From: Pyruvatibacter sp.
GTDB lineage: Bacteria; Pseudomonadota; Alphaproteobacteria; CGMCC-115125
DNA length: 64,000 nucleotides
NCBI RefSeq assembly: GCF_040219635.1
Contig: NZ_JAVJSC010000003.1
Coordinates: 1,042,189 to 1,106,188 of the forward strand
Direction: 5' to 3'
Shown: positions 50,883-61,397 of the stretch, in pieces
Numbering within the stretch: the first letter of the stretch is position 1
How the letters are laid out: each line of letters starts with the position of its first letter
Notes under the pieces: generated by a model
What the model was told of the DNA's origin: nothing
What the model saw: only the letters and a program-made list of their open reading frames with translations
The model's database searches: none
Position numbers and translations under genes: made by a program

Positions 50883-51968
50883 TCAGAACGTGCCCGGTAG
50901 AGCACAGCCGATTGCCTTCTTCATGACGGTCGGCAGCGCTTCGCCGCCGAGTTCCTCCGCTGGCGACCACCACTGGCCGGCACGCGGGGCGAGATCGCCG
51001 GTGGCGCGCCAGACCGTCAGGTCGAGCGAAAAATGCGTGAACACATGGGCGACGGTGCCGCATCGGACCCAGTCGAACGTTTGGAACGGCGCGGCCTCGC
51101 GGCCGGTCTCGCCGTCGGCGCGCGCCGTCCAGCCCGTGGTCGGCACCTGCGTCATCCCGGCCAGGAGCCCCGTGCCTCCCCGCTTTTCCAGAAGCACCGC
51201 GCCGTCGGGCCGGACCAGCACGAACGCCGCGCCGACGCGCTTCGGCTTGTCCTTTTTGGGCGCCTTGACGGGGAAGCGCTCCGGATCGCCAGTCGCCAGC
51301 GCCCGGCAGTCCTGCCGCAACGGACAATGCAGGCACGCCGGCCGTTTCGGCGTGCAGATGGTCGCGCCTAGATCCATCATCGCCTGGGCGAAATCGCCGG
51401 GCCGGTCGGCATCGAGCATCCCGGCGACGACCGCCCGGACCTCCGGCTTGGCCCGCGGCAGCGCCGTGTCGATCGCATCAAGCCGCGCGACCACCCGTTC
51501 GACATTGCCGTCGACGACCGGGGCGGGCACATCGAAGGCAATCGCCGCGATGGCGTTGGAGGTGTACTCGCCGATGCCCGGCAGCGCGCGCAGCCCTTCG
51601 ACGGTCCGCGGAAAGGTGCCGCCATGGTCGGCGACGATCGCATCGGCGCATTTCTTCAGGTTGCGCGCCCGCGAATAATAGCCGAGCCCGGCCCAGGCCT
51701 TGAGGATATCGTCCTCGGGCGCGGCCGCGAGCGCGGCGACGGTCGGCCAGCGCGTGGTGAAAGTGTGAAAATAGGCACGCACGGCGGCCACCGTTGTCTG
51801 CTGGAGCATGATTTCCGACAGCCAGACGCGGTACGGATCGGGCCGTACCCCGCGCGCCCGCTCGGCCGGGCCGACGCGCCAGGGCAGATCGCGGGCGTGA
51901 TTGTCATACCAGGCGAGCAGCTTGCGGGCGGCGGGGGAGGGGAGGTCGGAATCGGCGGCGGCGGACAT
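50883..51968 (-). CDS. mutY: A/G-specific adenine DNA glycosylase
   Basis: 361 residues from the ATG at 51968. LSEIMLQQTTVAAVRAYF and GIGEYTSNAIAAIAFDVPAPVVDGNVERVVARL make up the HhH-GPD domain with the catalytic Asp in VDGN. The iron-sulfur cluster Cys are CTPKRPACLHCPLRQDC, exactly C-x6-C-x2-C-x5-C. The C-terminal Nudix-like domain (VGAAFVLVRPDGAVLLEKRGGTGLLAGM) recognises 8-oxoguanine. It removes A opposite 8-oxoG. It is divergent from the dciA gene. Confidence 0.96.
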   Translation of the reverse strand: MSAAADSDLPSPAARKLLAWYDNHARDLPWRVGPAERARGVRPDPYRVWLSEIMLQQTTVAAVRAYFHTFTTRWPTVAALAAAPEDDILKAWAGLGYYSRARNLKKCADAIVADHGGTFPRTVEGLRALPGIGEYTSNAIAAIAFDVPAPVVDGNVERVVARLDAIDTALPRAKPEVRAVVAGMLDADRPGDFAQAMMDLGATICTPKRPACLHCPLRQDCRALATGDPERFPVKAPKKDKPKRVGAAFVLVRPDGAVLLEKRGGTGLLAGMTQVPTTGWTARADGETGREAAPFQTFDWVRCGTVAHVFTHFSLDLTVWRATGDLAPRAGQWWSPAEELGGEALPTVMKKAIGCALPGTF

Positions 51969-52055
51969 GGCCGCCACTATCCACCGCTTGCCCCCAAGTG
52001 CAATGGTGCAGGTATGGCCGCTTCATCGCCGTCGGGCGAACTGCTATGGTCGGTC

Positions 52056-52532
52056 ATGGCCAAACCCGCTGCCCGCCTCGTCAACGCCGTGCTCGACCCG
52101 GTTCTCGCAAAGCGCGCAGGACTGTCGCTGGCGGTCGTCGACGCTTGGCCGGAAATCGCCGGCGCGCGCATCGCCGATTGCTCGTGCCCGCTGAAGATCA
52201 ACTGGCCGCGCCGCGCCCACGAGGACGATCCGTTCGAACCCGGTGTGCTCGTCGTCGCCGCCGACGCGATGGCGGCTTTGCACATCCAGCATCAGTCGGG
52301 CGAAATCGTCTCACGCATCAACGCCTTCATGGGGTTTCAGGCGATCGCCCGCGTCAAGCTGGTGCAGAAGACGGTTACGCCCGCGCCACCGCCCGAAAGG
52401 CGGGCGAGACCGTTGACCGACGCCGAAAAGGGTCGGATCGACGCGCTGGCGAACGATTTCGACGATGAAGGCCTGCGCGAGGCGGTGCGCCGGCTCGGCC
52501 ACAGCGTCATCGCCGAGCGGCCACGCCATTGA
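52056..52532 (+). CDS. DUF721 protein, DciA-like
   Basis: 158 residues from the ATG at 52056; an in-frame ATG at 52014 is also possible. LVNAVLDPVLAKRAGLSLAVVDAWPEIAGARIADCSCPLKINWPRR matches the DUF721 domain. GVLVVAADAMAALHIQHQSGEIVSRINAFMGFQAIARVKLVQKTV is the rest of the domain. DUF721 proteins such as DciA load the replicative helicase in many bacteria, but this version is of the rhizobial type and not proven to do so. The tail is predicted helical. Confidence 0.85.
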   Translation: MAKPAARLVNAVLDPVLAKRAGLSLAVVDAWPEIAGARIADCSCPLKINWPRRAHEDDPFEPGVLVVAADAMAALHIQHQSGEIVSRINAFMGFQAIARVKLVQKTVTPAPPPERRARPLTDAEKGRIDALANDFDDEGLREAVRRLGHSVIAERPRH

Positions 52533-52588
52533 TCCCGCGACAAAAGCGCCCGGCTCGACCTTTGGGCTCGCGCGCTATCTCCGCCGGC

Positions 52589-53017
52589 ATGGAGAAGAAC
52601 AGGGCGAAACGGCAAACCTCCGACCCGCGCAAGGGCGGCCCCGTCATCGCGGTCTTCCACGATGGCGATTGCCCGGTCTGCCGCCTCGAGGTGGGCTACT
52701 ACGGGCGGCTCGACCGGGCCGGGCGAATCGACTGGGTCGACATCACCGCGTTGACCGACGCCCAACTGCCTGCCGGAAAGAGCCGCGACGACCTGCTCGG
52801 CCGCTTTCACGTGCGCGAGATCGGCGGCGATAAATGGCATGTCGGCGTCGACGCGTTCGCCCGCATCTGGCGCGAACTGCCCTACTGGCGGCATTTCGCG
52901 TTCCTGTTTTCCGTGCCGGGGCTTCGCGGGCTGGCCGAATTGGGCTATCGGGGGTTCCTGCGCTGGCAGCGATGGCACCGCGCCCGCCGCCGGCAACGCC
53001 ACGGCCAGACCGCCTGA
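52589..53017 (+). CDS. DCC-family (DUF393) thiol-disulfide oxidoreductase-like protein
   Basis: 142 residues from the ATG at 52589. IAVFHDGDCPVCRLEVGYYGRLDRAGRIDWVDIT has the CxxC redox motif in the DxxCxxC form of DUF393. FARIWRELPYWRHFAFLFSVPGLRGLAELGYRGFLRWQRWH is the typical C-terminal helical part. It may be a small thiol oxidoreductase; the partner is not known. It starts 57 bases after dciA. Confidence 0.87.
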   Translation: MEKNRAKRQTSDPRKGGPVIAVFHDGDCPVCRLEVGYYGRLDRAGRIDWVDITALTDAQLPAGKSRDDLLGRFHVREIGGDKWHVGVDAFARIWRELPYWRHFAFLFSVPGLRGLAELGYRGFLRWQRWHRARRRQRHGQTA

Positions 53018-53024
53018 GGAGCCC

Positions 53025-53489
53025 ATGTCCGCCGATCCGGCACGATCCCGCCCGTTCTGGGAGACCAAGACGCTTGCCGAGATGACGGCCGGCGAATGGG
53101 AAAGCCTGTGCGACGGCTGCGGCAAGTGCTGCATGTCCAAGCTGATCGACGAGGACACCGAGGAGATCCACTATACCACGGTCGCCTGCCGCCTGTTCGA
53201 CGCGGCGAGCTGCCGTTGTTCGGACTATGAGAACCGGCAGGCAAGGGTGCCCGACTGCGTGCGCCTGACGCCGGACAATGTCGGCCGGCTGGCCTGGCTG
53301 CCCTCCACCTGCGCCTATCGGCTGATCGACGACGGCAAGCCGCTGTTTGACTGGCATCCGCTCGTTTCCGGCGATCCGATGAGCGTTCACGAGGCCGGTG
53401 TTTCCGTGTTCGGCCGGATCACGGCGCGCGAACAGCACATGGCCCATGACGGTGAATATCTCGATCATCTGGTCGACGGGGAACTGTGA
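53025..53489 (+). CDS. UPF0260 (YcgN-like) protein
   Basis: 154 residues. SLCDGCGKCCMSKLIDEDTEEIHYTTVACRLFD is the signature Cys-rich region, and CRCSDYENRQARVPDCVRLTPDN the second. WLPSTCAYRLIDDGKPLFDWHPLVSGDP follows. The Cys set suggests a zinc or iron-sulfur site. The function is unknown. TGAGGAGCCC precedes the ATG. It lies 7 bases after the DUF393 gene. Confidence 0.93.
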   Translation: MSADPARSRPFWETKTLAEMTAGEWESLCDGCGKCCMSKLIDEDTEEIHYTTVACRLFDAASCRCSDYENRQARVPDCVRLTPDNVGRLAWLPSTCAYRLIDDGKPLFDWHPLVSGDPMSVHEAGVSVFGRITAREQHMAHDGEYLDHLVDGEL

Positions 53490-53555
53490 AATCGCCGATT
53501 GCGTTTGCGTCTGGCGCCGGTAACGTCCGGCCGGACCGATGAGGGAGCGTATGCC

Positions 53556-53963
53556 GTGAGCCAAGCCGACACCCGCGCGCTGATCGAGCGCTATTTCGCC
53601 GCGTTCAACGCCAGCGATTTCGACGCGATGGACGAACTGCTGCACGAGGACGTCGCCCACGACATCAACCAGGGCGGGCGCGAGATTGGCCGTCAGGCCT
53701 TCCGGCGGTTCAACGCCATGATGTCGCGGCACTATCGCGAGACGCTCAGGGACATCGAGATCATGGTCTCCGAGAGCGGCGTGCGCGCGGCCGCCGAGTT
53801 CACCGTCGACGGCCAGTACATTGCCACCGCCGAGGGCCTGCCGCCGGCGGACGGCCAGAACTATTCGCTGCCCGCCGGCATCTTCTTCGAGATCGACGAC
53901 GGCCGCATCAGCCGGGTGACGACCTACTACAATCTCAAGCAGTGGATCGCCCAGGTTTCTTGA
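53556..53963 (+). CDS. Ketosteroid-isomerase-like (SnoaL) protein
   Basis: 135 residues with a GTG start at 53556 and GGGAG upstream. LIERYFAAFNASDFDAMDELLHEDVAHDINQGGREIGRQAFRRF is the SnoaL-like N-terminal motif. EFTVDGQYIATAEGLPPADGQNYSLPAGIFFEIDDGRISRVTTYYNLKQWI is the cone-shaped sheet. The substrate is unknown. It is followed 13 bases later by a GNAT gene, probably in one operon. Confidence 0.88.
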   Translation: MSQADTRALIERYFAAFNASDFDAMDELLHEDVAHDINQGGREIGRQAFRRFNAMMSRHYRETLRDIEIMVSESGVRAAAEFTVDGQYIATAEGLPPADGQNYSLPAGIFFEIDDGRISRVTTYYNLKQWIAQVS

Positions 53964-53976
53964 GGAGAAGCGTCTC

Positions 53977-54573
53977 GTGACGGACACGTTGGATGTGCGC
54001 CCGCTCTCGCGCGCCGAAGCCGCCGCGCGCTTCGACGATCTCGCCGGTCTGCGCATCACCGTCTTCCGCGCCTTTCCCTATCTCTATGATGGCGACATGG
54101 CCTATGAGCGCGACTATCTGGCGACCTACATGGAGGCGCCGGGCGCGTTCATCGCAGGCGCGTTCGACGGCGATGCGCTCGTTGGCGCCTCGACCGCCGC
54201 GCCGCTCGGCGAGCACAAGGCCGCCTTCGCCGAACCGTTCGCCGCGCGCGGGCTCGACCCGGACGATTTCTTCTATTTCGGCGAATCGGTGCTGCTGCCG
54301 GCCTATCGCGGCCGCGGTGCAGGCGTCGCCTTCTTCGACCTGCGCGAGGCCGAGGCGCGTCGGCAGGGCTTTGCCCATTGCCTGTTCTCCGCCGTCATCC
54401 GGCCCGAGGACCATCCGATGCGGCCGGCCGACTACGTGCCGCTCGACGATTTCTGGCGCAAGCGCGGCTACCGCCGGCTCGAAGGGGTTCGCACCAGCTT
54501 TGCCTGGAAGGATATCGGCGAGACGGGCGAGACCGAAAAGCCGATGGAATACTGGGTGAAATCTCTCGGCTGA
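53977..54573 (+). CDS. GNAT-family N-acetyltransferase
   Basis: 198 residues with a GTG start after GAGGAG. VRPLSRAEAAARFDDLAGLRITVFRAFPYLYDGDMAYERDYLATYM and ALVGASTAAPLGEH are the N-terminal part; FYFGESVLLPAYRGRGAGVAFFDLREAEAR is the acetyl-CoA-binding motif (RGRGAG). The C-terminal end (YVPLDDFWRKRGYRRLEGVRTSFAWKDIGE) is typical of this subgroup. The substrate is unknown. It is in the same operon as the SnoaL-like gene. Confidence 0.9.
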   Translation: MTDTLDVRPLSRAEAAARFDDLAGLRITVFRAFPYLYDGDMAYERDYLATYMEAPGAFIAGAFDGDALVGASTAAPLGEHKAAFAEPFAARGLDPDDFFYFGESVLLPAYRGRGAGVAFFDLREAEARRQGFAHCLFSAVIRPEDHPMRPADYVPLDDFWRKRGYRRLEGVRTSFAWKDIGETGETEKPMEYWVKSLG

Positions 54574-54673
54574 CTCACGCAGATGTGTCGGGGCGTCAGC
54601 AGTTGCGATTTGAACGCGGCGCCGCGCTTTGCCACCTTCGGGTCCGTTACGGCACGAAGCGATGGAGATCGTC

Positions 54674-55180
54674 ATGTCCGCTCATGTTGTCCGTGGAAAG
54701 GTCAAGGCCGCAACAGCAAGGCTCGACCGTCGCGCCTTTCTGGCGCTCGGCGGCGGCGCGCTGGCCACCGCCCTGATGGCGGCGGGTGCGCGCAAGGCGC
54801 GTGCCGAAAAGCTCAACCTCGACGGCGGCGTCGCGATAAAGGGGCACGATCCGGTCGCCTATTTCGCATCGGGCGAAGCCGTGCCGGGCGATCCGGCGAT
54901 CACGGCAGACCATGACGGCGCCACCTACCGGTTCGCTTCGGCCGAAAACCGACAGACCTTCCTCGCCGAGCCCGAACGCTACGCCCCGCAATATGGCGGC
55001 TTCTGCGCCTATGCGGTCGCCAACGGCTACACCGCGCCGATCGACCCGGAGGCCTTCACGGTCCACGACGGAAAGCTCTATCTGAACTTCTCCAAGGGCG
55101 TGCGCAGCCGCTGGGAGCGCGACATCCCCGGCAACATCACCCGGGGCGACGCCAACTGGCCGTCTCTGTCGGCCGGCTGA
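54674..55180 (+). CDS. Tat-exported YHS-domain protein
   Basis: 168 residues. The ATG at 54674 has GGAG upstream. A twin-arginine signal is visible: LDRRAFLALGGGALATALMAAGARKARA, with RRAFL. The mature part is a YHS domain (IKGHDPVAYFASGEAVPGDPAITADHDGATYRFASAENRQTFLAEPERYAPQYGGFCAYAVANG), which usually binds a metal such as copper. It is exported folded, consistent with a cofactor. The role is unknown; it may relate to metal handling. Confidence 0.9.
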   Translation: MSAHVVRGKVKAATARLDRRAFLALGGGALATALMAAGARKARAEKLNLDGGVAIKGHDPVAYFASGEAVPGDPAITADHDGATYRFASAENRQTFLAEPERYAPQYGGFCAYAVANGYTAPIDPEAFTVHDGKLYLNFSKGVRSRWERDIPGNITRGDANWPSLSAG

Positions 55181-55195
55181 CGCGCCCGCCGGCGA

Positions 55196-55933
55196 CTACT
55201 GGTCGAGTTCGAAGGTGACGTTGACGGTCACCTGATAGCTGTTCTCGCCCGCCGCCACCGGCACCGGTGCCGCATTGCCCATGTCCGACTGCATGACGGC
55301 GGCCCGCTCGATCGCCATAGGGCGGGGCCCGTTCGAATTCTCAGAGATCGACAGGATGCGTCCCAGACCGATGCCGGCCGCTTCGGTCAGCGTCTCGGCC
55401 TTGGCGATGGCGTTGCGCATCGCCTCGGAGCGTGCCTGCGCGATCGCCTCGGCCGGATCGTCATTGGTGAAGCGGATGCCGCCGCCCCGATTGACGCCGA
55501 GGGTGACCGAGGTGTCGAGAATGGCGCCCACGCGCTCGAGGTCGCGGATGCGCACGGTCAGCGAGTTGGAGACCTCGTAGCCGACGATGCGCGGGGCGGG
55601 CCGCTCGCCGTCGACCGGTTCGGGATAGACGTAGCGCGGCTGGATGTTGAAGTTCGAGGTCTGAAGGTCGCGCTCGGCAATCCCCTCGGCCTGCATCGCC
55701 GCGAGCACCTCGCTCATCGCCGCCGTGTTCGCATCGAGCGCCTCGCGCGCGGTTTCGGCTTCGCGCACCACGGTCAGGTTGATCACCGCCATGTCGGGCG
55801 CGACCTCGGCGCTGCCGGTCGCCGAGACCGATATCTGGGGCGTCACATCGTTCTCGTCGGCGGTTGCCGGGCCGACGCCGGTCATGATGAGGGCGCCGAC
55901 GGCGATGGCGGGCAGGAGGCTTTTATGGGTCAA
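55196..55933 (-). CDS. SIMPL-domain (DUF541) periplasmic protein
   Basis: 245 residues with a TTG start at 55933 after AAAGGATCG. A signal peptide (LLPAIAVGALIMTGVGPATA) leads into the SIMPL domain: ISVSATGSAEVAPDMAVINLTVVREAETAREALDANTAAMSEVLAAM, LQTSNFNIQPRYVYPE, and GYEVSNSLTVRIRDLERVGAILDTSVTLGVN. Related proteins are described as periplasmic or outer-membrane oxidative stress factors. It is convergent with the YHS gene and precedes the tRNA by about 130 bases. Confidence 0.9.
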   Translation of the reverse strand: MTHKSLLPAIAVGALIMTGVGPATADENDVTPQISVSATGSAEVAPDMAVINLTVVREAETAREALDANTAAMSEVLAAMQAEGIAERDLQTSNFNIQPRYVYPEPVDGERPAPRIVGYEVSNSLTVRIRDLERVGAILDTSVTLGVNRGGGIRFTNDDPAEAIAQARSEAMRNAIAKAETLTEAAGIGLGRILSISENSNGPRPMAIERAAVMQSDMGNAAPVPVAAGENSYQVTVNVTFELDQ

Positions 55934-56064
55934 GGCACGATCCTTTCGGTGGGGTCCCTTCGGCGGAGGACTTGGCCGATGATTGGGGCAAATTGTGGTC
56001 CCGCGCGCGGGCGCGCCAGTCCGCTTGCCGATGCCAATCGTTTCGGATACGCACGAGACGCGTG

Positions 56065-56141
56065 GGGCCCGTAGCTCAATTGGTTAGAGCCGGCGGCTCA
56101 TAACCGCTTGGTTGGGGGTTCGAGTCCCTCCGGGCCCACCA
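56065..56141 (+). tRNA. tRNA with CAT anticodon, probably tRNA-Ile2 (or Met)
   Basis: 77-nt cloverleaf with encoded CCA. Acceptor GGGCCCG pairs with CGGGCCC. The D arm is GCTC...GAGC. The anticodon stem (GGCGG/CCGCT) flanks the loop CTCATAA, anticodon CAT. The T arm is GGGGGTTCGAGTCCCTC. The anticodon stem resembles the tRNA-Ile2 whose C34 is converted to lysidine, rather than elongator Met; the sequence alone does not settle it. Confidence 0.93.
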
Positions 56142-56149
56142 GAATATCG

Positions 56150-57370
56150 CTATCTGGCAAAGCCGCGCAGGTCGAACGCTTCGTCGGCCACCATGTCCGG
56201 CGTCAGCGGTTTGCCCTCGGCGAGGATCTTTCGGCTCATCGCATAGGTCGCCGCATCGTTCAGGCAGTCGACCGCCAGGAACGTCTCGCCCGCGAAATAG
56301 AAATGCGAGATGCTGCCCTCGCGCTTGCCGGGCCGGGCGACGACGCGGTCATAGCCGCGATTGAAGCCGGCGATCTGCAGCTTCATGTCGTACTGGTCCG
56401 ACCAGAACCACGGATGCGGATCGTATTCGGTGTCCTGGCCCATGATGTTGGCGGCGACGATGCCGGCCTGATCGTGCGCGTTCTGCACCGATTCGAGCCG
56501 CGTCGGCGTGTGGTGGAACGGAAAGACGGTGCAGTCGCCACAGGCATAGATCGCCGGATCGGAGGTCCGGCCATGCGCGTCGACCGAAATGCCGACCGCC
56601 ACTTCGAGCCCGGCCGCCTCGGCCAGTTCGGCGTTGGGCACGATGCCGATGCCGACGACGACGAGATCGCACGGCAGCGACGTGCCGTCTTCCAGTTCGA
56701 CGGCGGCCGCCGTGCCGGTTCCGTCGTCCGCGATCCGGGCGATCTGCGTGTTCTCGAGAATGGTCACGCCATGGCTTTCGTGCAGCGCGCGGAACGCGTC
56801 GGCCGTCTCGCGGCAGGCCACCCGCTGCAGAATGCGCGGCGCGGCCTCGACGACGGTCACCGCCATGCCCTTCTTGGCCGCTTCCGCCGCTGCCTCGAGC
56901 CCGATATAGCCCCCGCCGATGACGACGAGCCTGCGGCCGGGCACCATCTTCGCCATCAGCGCGTCGGCATCGCCCAGATCGCGCATGGTGTGGACGTTCG
57001 AGAGCGCGCCGCCGAAATCGTCGGGCAGTGTGCGCGCGTGGGCGCCGGTCGCCAGCACCAGCGCGTCATAGCAGATCCGCGCGCCCTCTTCGGTCACCAC
57101 CTCACGCGCCTGCCGGTCGACGGCGATCACGCGGCTCGACAGGTGGGCCTGCACGTTCTGGTCGTCGTACCAGTGCTCGGGCCGCAGCTTGAGGCGCTCG
57201 AGACTCATCTCGCCGGACATGTACGCCTTCGAGAGCGGCGGGCGCTGGTAGGGCAGGACCGCTTCCTCGCTGATCAGCGTCACCGATCCCTCGAAGCCAT
57301 GCTTGCGCAGATCGTCGGCGACCGACACGGCGGCATGGCTGCCCCCGACTATGACGACACGTTCGACCAA
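56150..57370 (-). CDS. FAD/NAD(P)-dependent ferredoxin-reductase-like protein
   Basis: 406 residues with a TTG start at 57370 and GGGGGAG upstream. Two nucleotide-binding motifs are seen: VVIVGGSHAAVSVADDLRKHG (FAD) and RRLVVIGGGYIGLEAAAEAAKKG (NAD). DPAIYACGDCTVFPF is the FAD-proximal ATG-like motif. The C-terminal part resembles the reductase C domain of P450/rubredoxin reductases (DPHPWFWSDQYDMKLQIAGFN). It transfers electrons from NAD(P)H to a small iron-sulfur protein. No ferredoxin is nearby. Confidence 0.93.
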   Translation of the reverse strand: MVERVVIVGGSHAAVSVADDLRKHGFEGSVTLISEEAVLPYQRPPLSKAYMSGEMSLERLKLRPEHWYDDQNVQAHLSSRVIAVDRQAREVVTEEGARICYDALVLATGAHARTLPDDFGGALSNVHTMRDLGDADALMAKMVPGRRLVVIGGGYIGLEAAAEAAKKGMAVTVVEAAPRILQRVACRETADAFRALHESHGVTILENTQIARIADDGTGTAAAVELEDGTSLPCDLVVVGIGIVPNAELAEAAGLEVAVGISVDAHGRTSDPAIYACGDCTVFPFHHTPTRLESVQNAHDQAGIVAANIMGQDTEYDPHPWFWSDQYDMKLQIAGFNRGYDRVVARPGKREGSISHFYFAGETFLAVDCLNDAATYAMSRKILAEGKPLTPDMVADEAFDLRGFAR

Positions 57371-57504
57371 TTCACTCCCCCGGAACAGAAAAGCGGCACC
57401 AATGGTGCCGCCTGTCTAACCGCATTGAAGGTCGAATGGCGATGGGTTTTTTAGCCATTGTACCGGAAGGCGATGAAGACTGGTTTCATGCACCTGCCAA
57501 GGTT

Positions 57505-57670
57505 CCCTCTCCCCGCTTGCGGGGAGAGGGATGTGAGGCTTGTGAGCGCAGGCGAACTAGCCGCAACTGGGTGAGGGGCTTTGCCAGCTCTGCCCCTCAT
57601 CCAACTGCGACATCAACTCCGCTTCGCTTCGTTGTGTCTCGTATCCTTCTCCCCGCGAGCGGGGAGAAGG
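57505..57670. repeat. Palindrome-bounded intergenic repeat, rhizobial type
   Basis: Two GC-rich hairpins flank the element: CCCTCTCCCCGC/GCGGGGAGAGGG (57505-57530) and CCTTCTCCCCGC/GCGGGGAGAAGG (57645-57670). Between them lies another inverted pair, GGGTGAGGGGC (57569-57579) and GCCCCTCATCC (57592-57602). Such CCCTCTCCCC...GGGTGAGGGG elements are common between genes in Rhizobiales. The rest of the 57371-57716 gap holds nothing recognised. Confidence 0.75.
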
Positions 57671-57716
57671 AGAGAGGCGCCGAGACTCAATGAAAAACGC
57701 CGTGGGGCCGTCCGGG

Positions 57717-58544
57717 TCAACCCGCCTCGGCTTCGCCAACGAACGCCTTTTCGAGCACATAGTGGCCGGGCTTGTTGTTGGCGCCTTCCTCCATGCCGGC
57801 TGCCTCGCACAGCTCCTTGATCTCGAGGTTCAGGCCCATCGAGCCGCAGATCATCACGCGGTCGTCCTCGGTGCTCCATGCCGGCACGCCCAGATCGGCG
57901 AACAGTTCGCCCGAACGGATCTTGTCGGTGACGCGGCCGGTCCTGTCGCTGTCCTCGCGGGTGGTCGTCGGATAGTAGACGAGCTTGCCGTCGACCATCT
58001 CGCCGATCAGCGGATCATTGACGAGGTTGTCGACCAGTTCGGCGCCGTAGACCAGCTCGGCCCGGGTGCGGCAGGTGTGCGTGAGGATCACCTGATCGAA
58101 CTTCTCGTAGACCTCCGGGTCGCGCACCAGCGAGGCGAACGGGGCGATGCCCGTGCCCGTCGCCAGCATGTAGAGCCGCTTGCCGGGCAGCAGCGCGTCG
58201 ATGACGAGCGTGCCCACCGGCTTGGTCTTCAGGATGATCTGGTCGCCGACCTGAATCTTCTGCAGGCGCGATGTGAGCGGGCCGTCCGGCACCTTGATCG
58301 AATAGAATTCCAGTTCCTCGTCCCAGGACGGCGAGGCAATCGAATAGGCGCGCAGGATCGGCTTGCCGTTGTCGTCGGGCAGGCCGATCATCACGAACTC
58401 GCCCGAACGGAAGCGCAGCGTCTGCGGACGGCTGACGCGGAAGGCGAACAGCCGGTCGGTATAGTGCCGCACCCACGTCACCGTCTGTCCGTCCTTCAGC
58501 GAGACGGGCTTGAGCGGTTCGGCGAGCGGGGTGATCTCGTTCAT
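57717..58544 (-). CDS. fpr: Ferredoxin-NADP+ reductase
   Basis: 275 residues from the ATG at 58544 (another ATG at 58550 is in frame). FRVSRPQTLRFRSGEFVMIGLPDDNGKPILRAYSIASP has the FAD motif RAYS. LYMLATGTGIAPFASLVRDP is the NADP-binding segment, DRVMICGSMGLNLEIKELCEAAGMEEG the C-terminal NADP site, and AFVGEAEAG the end. It supplies electrons, most likely to the sulfite reductase in the same operon. It is last of six minus-strand genes for sulfate assimilation. Confidence 0.95.
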   Translation of the reverse strand: MNEITPLAEPLKPVSLKDGQTVTWVRHYTDRLFAFRVSRPQTLRFRSGEFVMIGLPDDNGKPILRAYSIASPSWDEELEFYSIKVPDGPLTSRLQKIQVGDQIILKTKPVGTLVIDALLPGKRLYMLATGTGIAPFASLVRDPEVYEKFDQVILTHTCRTRAELVYGAELVDNLVNDPLIGEMVDGKLVYYPTTTREDSDRTGRVTDKIRSGELFADLGVPAWSTEDDRVMICGSMGLNLEIKELCEAAGMEEGANNKPGHYVLEKAFVGEAEAG

Positions 58545-58560
58545 GGCCATGGGGCTCCTG

Positions 58561-59022
58561 TTAGGCGATCTGCGCGGCCTGATGCAAACGGTTCTGGTAG
58601 GTCACATTGATGCGCGGGACCTGGGACGTCCATTGGCCTTCCGGCTGACGGGCCGCAAGGCGCGCGTCGATGGCGACCGTATCGAAGCCGCAGCGGCGGG
58701 CATGGGCATACTGGTCGGCGATGACGTGCCCCTGCGCGATCAGCTGGCCGGCAAAGCCCAGCCGGCGCAGCTGCGTGGCGAGCGAAAAACCGCGCCCGTC
58801 CGCGAAGCTCGGAAAGGATATGGTGATCGTCTCGACCACGTTGAAGAACGGCGCGACGGCGCGCGCGTCGGCGTCGTTGGCAAGGTTCAGCGCCAGCGCC
58901 GCAGGGCGGTCGTCGGGAAGGCCGGCCTCGAGATCGGTCAGCGAAACCTCGCCATAGGTGCCGGCGACAAGGCGCTCGGCCCGGTCGTCCTCGGCAAAGC
59001 CGTCATCGGTGACGATGATCAT
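58561..59022 (-). CDS. DUF934 protein of the sulfite reductase operon
   Basis: 153 residues from the ATG at 59022, with GGAGAGGAC upstream; the longer frame to 59220 lies in the cysH gene. LVAGTYGEVSLTDLEAGLPDDRPAALALNLANDADARAVAPFFNVVETITISFPSFADGRGFSLATQLRRLGFAGQLIAQGHVIADQYAHARRCGFDTVAI is the DUF934 domain. The family is consistently linked to cysI and cysH, and may be an accessory factor. Its biochemical role is not known. Confidence 0.92.
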   Translation of the reverse strand: MIIVTDDGFAEDDRAERLVAGTYGEVSLTDLEAGLPDDRPAALALNLANDADARAVAPFFNVVETITISFPSFADGRGFSLATQLRRLGFAGQLIAQGHVIADQYAHARRCGFDTVAIDARLAARQPEGQWTSQVPRINVTYQNRLHQAAQIA

Positions 59023-59720
59023 CTGCGTCCTCTCCTCAGCCATGCGCGGGTGCGCCCCGCACGATCGCGCCATCGACGATGTGGATGCCGCACTCGGTCT
59101 TGTCCCGACCCCGCCAGCGGCCGGCGCGCGCATCCTCGCCGTCATTGACGGGCGACGTGCACACCGCGCAGCCGATTGAAGGATAGCCGTGGGCGACGAG
59201 CGGGTGTTGAGGCAGGTCAAACGCGTCTGCGTATTCGGCCAGATCCTCCGGCGACCAGAAGGCGAGCGGGTTGAGCTTGGTCTTGCCGTTGGCGGCCTGC
59301 TCGATCAGGCCGAGGTCGGCGCGCGTTGCCGCTTGGTGGCGCTTGCGGCCCGTGATCCAGCCGTCGAAGCCTTCAAGCGCGGCATCGAGGGTCTGTGTCT
59401 TGCGAAGGTCGCAGCAGGCGTCGGGATCGGTCATGTGCAGCCGGCCCCACGGATCGGCACGGCGCACCGCCGCGCGGGCCGGCCGGATCGTGCGCACATC
59501 CTCAAGGCCGAGGCGTGCGGCAAGATCGTCGCGATAGGCGAGCGTTTCGGCGAACAGCATGCCGGTGTCGATGAACAGCACCGGCGCGTTGCGGTCGACG
59601 CGCGCGATCAGGTGCAGAAGCACCGCCGACTCGGCGCCGAACGAGGAAACGGCCGCGATGCGGCCGAACCTCTTCTCGACGAACGCCTGACGCAGCAGAT
59701 CGAGCGTTTCGGCCTGCCGG

Positions 59721-61394
<1,674 letters not shown>

Positions 61395-61397
61395 GGG

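Noticed and set aside
56065..56141. tRNA as an attachment site for an integrated element
   Set aside because: No integrase gene and no second copy of the tRNA 3' end are seen in the flanking DNA.
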